From RUG343 sp964486215 (GTDB lineage Bacteria; Bacillota_I; Bacilli_A; RF39; UBA660), in contig CAZALI010000015.1 in NCBI GenBank assembly GCA_964486215.1, positions 1-30,031 on the forward strand: DNA of 30,031 nt, in the 5' to 3' direction. Shown one piece after another: positions 25,628-30,031 of the stretch. Within the stretch, counting starts at the first letter, position 1, and the number at the start of each line of letters is the position of its first letter. The notes under the pieces are model-generated. The model had not been told where the DNA came from, did no database searches, and saw only the letters and a list, made by a program, of their open reading frames with translations. The translations under genes and the position numbers were made by a program.

Positions 25628-26167
25628 TTAAGCTTTTTGAATTTGATTTGGTTGAACTTCAACTTGAGTATCTTGACCAAATAAGTCTATTGTAAGTGTA
25701 ACGACGTTGTTGTCTAAATCAACTTCATCAACAGTACCAAACATACCATTGAATGGTCCACCAACGACTTTAACTTTAATGCCAACCTCTAATTCTGTTT
25801 CAACATTAATCTTATTTAATCCCATAGTATCTAAAATATGTTCAACTTCATAAGGTTGTAATGGAGTTGGTTTAGCTCCTTTACCACTAGATCCAATAAA
25901 TCCAGTAACACCTTGAGTATTTCTAACTACATACCATGCTTCATCAGTCATTACCATTTCTACTAAAATGTATCCAGGAAATAACTTCTTAACTTTTTCT
26001 TTCTTTTCACCATTCTTTTCTTCAACAATGGTTTCTTCTGGAACAATAATTCTAAAAATGTTATCTTGCATTCCCATAGATTCGGCTCTCATTTCAAGAT
26101 TTTCTTTTACTTTATTCTCATGTCCAGAATATGTATTAACAACATACCACTCTTTCTTCTCTTCCAT
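25628..26167 (-). CDS. nusG: Transcription termination/antitermination protein NusG
   Basis: Binds RNA polymerase beta' and affects pausing and transcription-translation coupling. The 179-residue protein has the NGN domain (EWYVVNTYSGHENKVKENL, LFPGYILVEM, GVTGFIGS) and a C-terminal KOW domain (KVVGGPFNGMFGTVDEV). GTAGGAG precedes the ATG. It follows secE by nine bases, the near-universal secE-nusG pair. Confidence 0.97.
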   Translation of the reverse strand: MEEKKEWYVVNTYSGHENKVKENLEMRAESMGMQDNIFRIIVPEETIVEEKNGEKKEKVKKLFPGYILVEMVMTDEAWYVVRNTQGVTGFIGSSGKGAKPTPLQPYEVEHILDTMGLNKINVETELEVGIKVKVVGGPFNGMFGTVDEVDLDNNVVTLTIDLFGQDTQVEVQPNQIQKA

Positions 26168-26176
26168 AATAGTCTC

Positions 26177-26536
26177 CTACTTAAATAATGCTTGTACTGC
26201 TGCAAAAATAACATCAATTAGATAAAAGAAAAGTGCTAAAAATACAACAAACACAACAGTAACAACACTGTATTTGAATACATTTGCTTTACTAGGCCAA
26301 TGTATTTTCTTAGTCTCCGTCATAACTCCATGACAAAAGATTCTGAACTTAATCCATAAACTTTTCTTATTCTCTTCTTTCTTTTCAACCTTCTTAGGAG
26401 TTACTTTTTTCTCCTTCTTAACATTTTCTTTCTTATTATCTTCTTTTACTTCTTCTACAACTTTTACTGTCTTTTTACTACTATTTTTCTTAGTAGTAGT
26501 CTTCTTTTTAGAATTAGTCTTTTTTGCTTTAGCCAT
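26177..26536 (-). CDS. secE: Protein translocase subunit SecE with long N-terminal extension
   Basis: Clamp subunit of the SecYEG channel. The conserved part is at the C-terminus: ETKKIHWPSKANVFKYS followed by one membrane helix (about residues 90-113). Ahead of it is an unusual segment of about 65 residues made mainly of Lys, Glu, Thr and Ser, expected in the cytoplasm; Bacillus SecE is only about 60 residues in total. I use the ATG at 26536 with AGGAGATG upstream; the frame is open nine codons further but through the ribosome site. It is co-transcribed with nusG. rpmGB, which precedes secE in B. subtilis, is absent. Confidence 0.92.
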   Translation of the reverse strand: MAKAKKTNSKKKTTTKKNSSKKTVKVVEEVKEDNKKENVKKEKKVTPKKVEKKEENKKSLWIKFRIFCHGVMTETKKIHWPSKANVFKYSVVTVVFVVFLALFFYLIDVIFAAVQALFK

Positions 26537-26564
26537 AATTTTGCATCTCCTATTTTTTTTCAAA

Positions 26565-26586
26565 TAAAAAACACTTCCAAGTGCTT
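26565..26586 (-). terminator. Terminator-like hairpin before secE
   Basis: Minus strand: stem AAGCACT / AGTGTTT (one G-T pair), loop TGGA (26569-26586), ending in a T run. It could end transcription from the two unknown genes upstream; it also lies right at the expected 5' end of the secE transcript. Confidence 0.65.
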
Positions 26587-26594
26587 ACAACTGT

Positions 26595-26623
26595 AAAGTA
26601 CCACAAACACATAGAAATGTCAA
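26595..26623 (-). promoter_or_regulatory. Candidate secE-nusG promoter
   Basis: Minus strand: perfect TTGACA (26618-26623) directly after the stop of the upstream gene, 17-base spacer, TACTTT (26595-26600) with an extended TGG. The -10 is poor but the extension may compensate. Confidence 0.5.
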
Positions 26624-27016
26624 TTATTTAATTAAAATTCCATATAAAATAGCAAAAATACACGTCATAACTCCCATAATAGTTATTATTAACCCAAATG
26701 AGTAAATAGGAATGTAAGCATATTCTTTTAATTTAGCTATATCTCTCTTTCTTCTTTCTTCATCGAATTCACCTAAATACACTTTTAAATTATTTACAAG
26801 TACACCTTTATAATATCTAAGATCATCTTCTGGTACAGAAAAAGACATTTTTTCAAAATTATGAGTTAAATACTCATTATGAGTATTAACTTTATCTATA
26901 CTATTTTTAGCTTCATCTATTAAAGTTGCTAACTCCAACTTCTCTTTTTCACTCAATTTGGTATCAGAAACTAAACGTTCTTCCAATTTATTAATTCGCT
27001 CTGTAACATTCTTCAT
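26624..27016 (-). CDS. Unknown protein, helical with C-terminal membrane anchor
   Basis: I do not recognise this 130-residue protein. Its first part (about residues 1-50) is charged and helical, likely a short coiled coil (INKLEERLVSDTKLSEKEKL). A middle stretch with VPEDDLRYYKGVLVNNLKVYL follows, and one hydrophobic helix lies at the extreme C-terminus (about residues 103-128). This makes it tail-anchored, with most of the chain probably in the cytoplasm. Its ATG overlaps the stop of the preceding unknown gene (ATGA), so the two are translated together. The pair occupies the place of rpmGB between the sigma gene and secE. Confidence 0.75.
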   Translation of the reverse strand: MKNVTERINKLEERLVSDTKLSEKEKLELATLIDEAKNSIDKVNTHNEYLTHNFEKMSFSVPEDDLRYYKGVLVNNLKVYLGEFDEERRKRDIAKLKEYAYIPIYSFGLIITIMGVMTCIFAILYGILIK

Positions 27017-27387
27017 GCACTCTCACCTAACAATTCTTCACTACGAGAAAATAATTTATCAACAGCATTATGCATCTCTTCCATATCATCAAAATAGTTT
27101 AAATAAATTCTAATTGATAATAAAGCTGAATCCATAATGTTTTTCTTAATCATAAGTTCATCATTACCATTCATCTGACTCATAGACTCAAAAACCACTT
27201 TATGAGGATAAATAGTAATATCACGCGGATCAAAAGAATCAACAATATATCCACTATCATGTACTTCACGAAGAGCTTGATCAATACACAAAATAACATT
27301 TCTCTGTTGTTTAACCTTTTCTCTATCATCTTCTATATTCTGATATTGGTCTAATAATTCATTTAATTTCATACTAGGATTGTCCAT
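27013..27387 (-). CDS. Unknown soluble protein paired with the membrane-anchored one
   Basis: A 124-residue acidic protein with no signal or membrane segment, which I do not recognise. Residues 31-68 (QALREVHDSGYIVDSFDP, then RDITIYPHKVVFES) resemble in outline the catalytic-loop region of protein kinases and pseudokinases (helix, H, then D-x-x-P-x-x-I); the catalytic HRD and DFG residues are not there and the protein is too short for a kinase. This likeness is speculative. A second helical half follows. I use the ATG at 27387 with GGTGG four bases upstream; a TATAAT -10 lies at 27402-27407 without a clear -35. It overlaps the next gene by four bases. Confidence 0.7.
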   Translation of the reverse strand: MDNPSMKLNELLDQYQNIEDDREKVKQQRNVILCIDQALREVHDSGYIVDSFDPRDITIYPHKVVFESMSQMNGNDELMIKKNIMDSALLSIRIYLNYFDDMEEMHNAVDKLFSRSEELLGESA

Positions 27388-27422
27388 CAAACCACCATCC
27401 TATTATAAATATAAATTAGTGT

Positions 27423-27456
27423 AAAAAAAAAGACAAGTTATTTCCTAAGTATTGTC
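27423..27456 (-). terminator. Weak terminator of the sigma factor gene
   Basis: Minus strand: GACAA / TTGTC (27452-27456 with 27432-27436), with a possible inner TTA / TAA pair, then nine T. It encloses the stop of the sigma gene (27438-27440). The stem is weak, so read-through is likely. Confidence 0.45.
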
Positions 27457-27986
27457 CTAATTTTACACATTCTACCATCTACAGTACTAATAGGAATATC
27501 TAATAAAGTACTTATTTCTTTATAAGAAAATCCATTATATCTTAATTCAAATACGCTACTGCATTTATCATCAAATAAATTCTTTAATTTAACGAAATCA
27601 TTTTCAAACTCATCAACGTTCAAATCATAAAAATTTTCATTATAGTCTACATCATCTATAGATAAAGCATTATTTAAAAGCATATATTTTTTAGTACTCA
27701 TATTACGATAGCATACTTTCATATGATTTCTAATACATATACTTGCATATGTATAAAATTTAACATTGCGAAGAGTATTAAAACTTTTACATGCAGAATA
27801 TAAAGCTATATTACATTCCTGTATTAAGTCATCTAAATCTAAACCAAGTTTAATAAAAGAACTATAATAGTCCTTTATTATGCTATATATAATAGGTTTA
27901 TACTTATAAGCTAAAGTTTTAAAATAAGCTTCGTCACTTTCACGAATCATATAAATAAGTTCATTATCATTTGTCTTATATTCCAT
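27438..27986 (-). CDS. Sigma-70 family factor at the sigH position
   Basis: A small RNA polymerase sigma factor of 182 residues, which recognises promoters through two domains. Region 2 (about residues 25-92) has LDDLIQECNIALYSACKSFN and VKFYTYASICIRNHM, the core-binding and -10 recognition helices. Region 4 (about residues 138-182) has SSVFELRYNGFSYKEISTLL and ISTVDGRMCKIRTILRK, a helix-turn-helix for the -35. Region 3 is short or absent. It lies four bases after rlmB, exactly where B. subtilis has sigH, but is shorter (SigH is about 218 residues) and divergent. It may be a SigH relative for competence-type or stress genes; the regulon cannot be inferred. Confidence 0.85.
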   Translation of the reverse strand: MEYKTNDNELIYMIRESDEAYFKTLAYKYKPIIYSIIKDYYSSFIKLGLDLDDLIQECNIALYSACKSFNTLRNVKFYTYASICIRNHMKVCYRNMSTKKYMLLNNALSIDDVDYNENFYDLNVDEFENDFVKLKNLFDDKCSSVFELRYNGFSYKEISTLLDIPISTVDGRMCKIRTILRK

Positions 27987-27990
27987 ATAC

Positions 27991-28686
27991 CTACTTTCTA
28001 TTCCTGACTATTTCATAAATCATAATTCCAGTAGCTACGCTAGCATTTAAGCTATTTGTATGACCATACATTGGTATTTTTGTAACATAGTCACAGTTTT
28101 TAGCTACCAAATTTGTTATTCCTTCGCCTTCATTTCCTACAATTAAACAAATATTACCAGTATAATCAACTTTCCTGTAATCTAAATTACTATCAAGAGA
28201 TGTACCAACAAACAAATAATTATGTTCTTTCATAACTTTAATAGTATTTACTAAATTACTAACTTGGATAATATCAATATCATATATTGTCCCAACACTT
28301 GTCTTCGCAACTGTACTATTAACAGTAACACTTCTTTTATTGGGAATTATAACCGCATCAACTCCTGCTGCCTCACAAGTTCTGATTATTGCTCCAAAAT
28401 TATGGGGATCTTCAATATGATCTAACATAACTACTATTTTGTTTTCTCCCCAAATAGTATCCAAAGCACTATACTGATATTCAGGAACAGAAACAATTAT
28501 ACCTTGGTGTACTCCATTTACCAAACTAGTCATTTTATCTTTTGGCATACTCTTATAAGTATATTTTCCATTTTGTATATAACTCATTATTTCTTTATCA
28601 TTAAAATTATCTTGTAAAAACACTTTATCAACTTTAATATTCTTCTTAAAAACTTCTAAACAAGTATTAAGTCCATAAATCAACAT
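27991..28686 (-). CDS. rlmB: 23S rRNA 2'-O-methyltransferase, TrmH/RlmB type
   Basis: A SPOUT-fold (SpoU) enzyme that methylates the 2'-OH of a 23S rRNA guanosine (G2251 in E. coli). Seen are a short N-terminal substrate-binding domain (YGLNTCLEVFKK), motif 1 HIEDPHNFGAIIRT (Asn96), motif 2 LIVGNEGEGI (Val183-Gly189) and motif 3 IPMYGHTNSLNASVATGI of the trefoil knot. Length 231 residues is normal. The ATG is preceded by GGAGTGA, which lies at the end of mrnC. The cysS-mrnC-rlmB-sigma order is the B. subtilis one, but yacP/rae1, normally next, is missing. Confidence 0.94.
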   Translation of the reverse strand: MLIYGLNTCLEVFKKNIKVDKVFLQDNFNDKEIMSYIQNGKYTYKSMPKDKMTSLVNGVHQGIIVSVPEYQYSALDTIWGENKIVVMLDHIEDPHNFGAIIRTCEAAGVDAVIIPNKRSVTVNSTVAKTSVGTIYDIDIIQVSNLVNTIKVMKEHNYLFVGTSLDSNLDYRKVDYTGNICLIVGNEGEGITNLVAKNCDYVTKIPMYGHTNSLNASVATGIMIYEIVRNRK

Positions 28687-28690
28687 AAAA

Positions 28691-29062
28691 TCACTCCAAA
28701 ATATAATTCATTATTTCAGCTATTCTTTTATTATTATTTTTTAAATTTAAATAACCAATTAAAGCTTCCAATCCAGTTGCATATTTATAAGTAACTACAT
28801 CACAATTTTTAGGATGAGAATTATTAGTATTATTACGAGCTCTCATAATAATAGATAATTCTTCTTCACTAAAGAAATTATTATCTATCATATCTTTAAC
28901 AAATTTGCATTGTGCCTTAGCACTAACATAATCAACAGCCTTCTTCTGTAAAGAATCAACATTTCCTATACCAGAATTAATTAAATGCTTTCTAACATAA
29001 TTTTCATATATAGTATCACCTAGATAGGCAAGTACTAATACATTTACTTCACGAACATCCAT
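28691..29062 (-). CDS. mrnC: Mini-ribonuclease 3
   Basis: An RNase III-like endonuclease without the double-stranded-RNA-binding domain, which matures the ends of 23S rRNA. The 123-residue protein has LAYLGDTIYENYVRKHL, with the catalytic Asp16, the MRARNNTNNSHPK segment, and YKYATGLEALIGYLNL with the second acidic site. The start ATG overlaps the cysS stop by one base (TAATG), and the gene ends just before rlmB; cysS-mrnC-rlmB is a conserved Bacillota cluster. Confidence 0.94.
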   Translation of the reverse strand: MDVREVNVLVLAYLGDTIYENYVRKHLINSGIGNVDSLQKKAVDYVSAKAQCKFVKDMIDNNFFSEEELSIIMRARNNTNNSHPKNCDVVTYKYATGLEALIGYLNLKNNNKRIAEIMNYILE

Positions 29063-30031
29063 TAACTAATGACCTCATAACTAGTTCCATCTTTAGTATC
29101 AATTAACTTAATGCCCATCTTTAGAAGTTCATCTCTAATCTCATCTGCTTTTGCATAATCCTTATTCTCTTTCGCAATTCTTCTCTCATCTATCTTTTCT
29201 GAAATCATTTTTTCATCTACAGAAAATTCATTAACCTTAAATAAATCTAAAGATAATACTGTATCAAATTCCTTAATCAATTCTTCTTTAGACTTATCAG
29301 ATAATCCTCCATCTTTTAATACTTCATATATTACAGTTAAAGCATTGGCTGTATTTAAGTCATCTTCTAAAGCTGACTTATATTTATTTCTATAATTATC
29401 CATTAACTGAGTATTAAGTTCTCCAACATTACTCAAAGAATTAATTCTACTTCTTAATTTATTAAGAGTATCTTGAGCTTGTTTTAAGTTATCATATGTG
29501 AATAATAATTGTTTTCTATAATGAGAATTTAGACACATAAAACGATAAGCAATTGGATCATAACCATCTTCCTTTAGTTTAGAAACAGTTAAAATAGCTC
29601 CATTAGATTTACTCATCTTCCCAGACTCATCTAATAAGTGTTCGTTATGGAACCAATAATTGCACCATTTATGTCCTAAATAAGCTTCACTCTGGGCAAT
29701 CTCATTTGTATGATGTGGAAATATATTATCAACTCCACCACCATGTATATCAAGTCTTTCACCTAAATATTTAATTGAAATACCACTACATTCAATATGC
29801 CATCCAGGATAACCTTTACCCCAAGGAGAATCCCAAAGTAACTCATGATGCTTAAATTTACTAGTAGTAAACCATAAAACAAAATCTGCTTGATTTTTCT
29901 TACTTAAATCTTCTTCTACATCCTCACGAGCACCTACTACCATCTCATCTTCTTTATGATTAGTAAGTACATAATAAACATCTAACATAGTAGTATCAAA
30001 ATAAACATTACACACACAAAAATAAGCATAT
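29062..30031 (-). CDS. cysS: Cysteinyl-tRNA synthetase, 5' end cut by the window edge
   Basis: Charges tRNA-Cys with cysteine. Only the last 322 or so residues are here; the frame stays open to the right edge (reading YAYFCVCNVYFDT at the start), so about 140 N-terminal residues with the HIGH motif lie outside the window. A GTG at 30015 is internal, not the start. Seen are DSPWGKGYPGWHIECS, LDIHGGGVDNIFPHHTNEIAQSEA (zinc and active-site residues), the KMSKS loop (GKMSKSNG) and the C-terminal helical domain. It overlaps mrnC by one base. Confidence 0.95.
   Translation of the reverse strand, partial: YAYFCVCNVYFDTTMLDVYYVLTNHKEDEMVVGAREDVEEDLSKKNQADFVLWFTTSKFKHHELLWDSPWGKGYPGWHIECSGISIKYLGERLDIHGGGVDNIFPHHTNEIAQSEAYLGHKWCNYWFHNEHLLDESGKMSKSNGAILTVSKLKEDGYDPIAYRFMCLNSHYRKQLLFTYDNLKQAQDTLNKLRSRINSLSNVGELNTQLMDNYRNKYKSALEDDLNTANALTVIYEVLKDGGLSDKSKEELIKEFDTVLSLDLFKVNEFSVDEKMISEKIDERRIAKENKDYAKADEIRDELLKMGIKLIDTKDGTSYEVIS

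Noticed and set aside
26564..26623. A hidden rpmG (L33) gene between the unknown pair and secE
   Set aside because: The gap is only 60-odd bases and is taken up by a promoter and a hairpin; no L33-like frame is seen.
27013..27387. A true protein kinase domain
   Set aside because: The protein is about 124 residues and lacks HRD, DFG and glycine-loop residues; only a loose outline remains, so it is reported as unknown.
10877..29062. Mycoplasma-type code with TGA as Trp
   Set aside because: tuf, rpoB, mrnC and an unknown gene end with TGA at the expected place.
29062..30015. GTG at 30015 as the start of cysS
   Set aside because: The frame stays open to the window edge with conserved-looking codons before it, and the HIGH-containing N-terminus is missing; the gene is cut by the window.

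Overview
The window is a stretch of core housekeeping chromosome from a low-GC, AT-rich Gram-positive bacterium (Bacillota, class Bacilli). The gene order from about 10.9 kb to the right edge, read on the minus strand, is cysS, mrnC, rlmB, a sigma factor gene, two unknown genes, secE, nusG, rplK, rplA, rplJ, rplL, an rsmC-like gene, rpoB, rpoC, rpsL, rpsG, fusA, tuf. This is essentially the Bacillus subtilis cysS-to-tuf order, but yacP/rae1, rpmGB and ybxF are missing and two unknown genes sit between the sigma gene and secE. TGA is used as a stop (tuf, rpoB, rlmB's neighbour mrnC), so this is not a mycoplasma with code 4. murD and a FemAB-type gene indicate that the cell makes peptidoglycan. 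My guess, from protein features only, is a gut-type lineage near Erysipelotrichales / RF39 / Mollicutes relatives.

Left part (1-10.9 kb): a HopA1-like unknown gene on the minus strand diverges from pflB-pflA (pyruvate formate-lyase and its activase) on the plus strand. pflA runs convergently, with a 4-nt overlap, into smpB. The group secG, rnr, capA-like, smpB reads leftwards, with a terminator after secG and a new promoter before rnr. murD and a FemAB-family gene (both for the cell wall) diverge at 9.5 kb. A bidirectional terminator at 10.85 kb separates femAB from tuf.

Middle and right part (10.9-30 kb): translation and transcription genes, all on the minus strand. I see good sigma-A-type promoters before tuf, rpsL, the rsmC-like/rpoB/rpoC unit, rplJ (a perfect TTGACA-17-TATAAT), rplK and secE, so the locus is divided into several transcription units. 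The rplJ leader is a recognisable L10 leader with an attenuator. The rsmC-like/rpoB/rpoC unit has its own promoter followed at once by a terminator-like hairpin. The rplK leader has two crossing complementary pairs. Terminators commonly begin inside the last codons of the gene they follow.

The most notable points are two antibiotic-target variants: Asn at the RpoB position equivalent to E. coli His526 (rifamycin site), and Ile in place of the near-invariant Pro of the S12 loop VKDLPG (streptomycin-associated site). Others are the unknown gene pair at 26.6-27.4 kb and the HopA1-like gene at the left edge. I found no mobile element, CRISPR array, tRNA or rRNA, and no gene-free stretch longer than 300 bases. 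I do not see a clearly new multi-gene system; this is mostly an ordinary core region with interesting regulatory detail.
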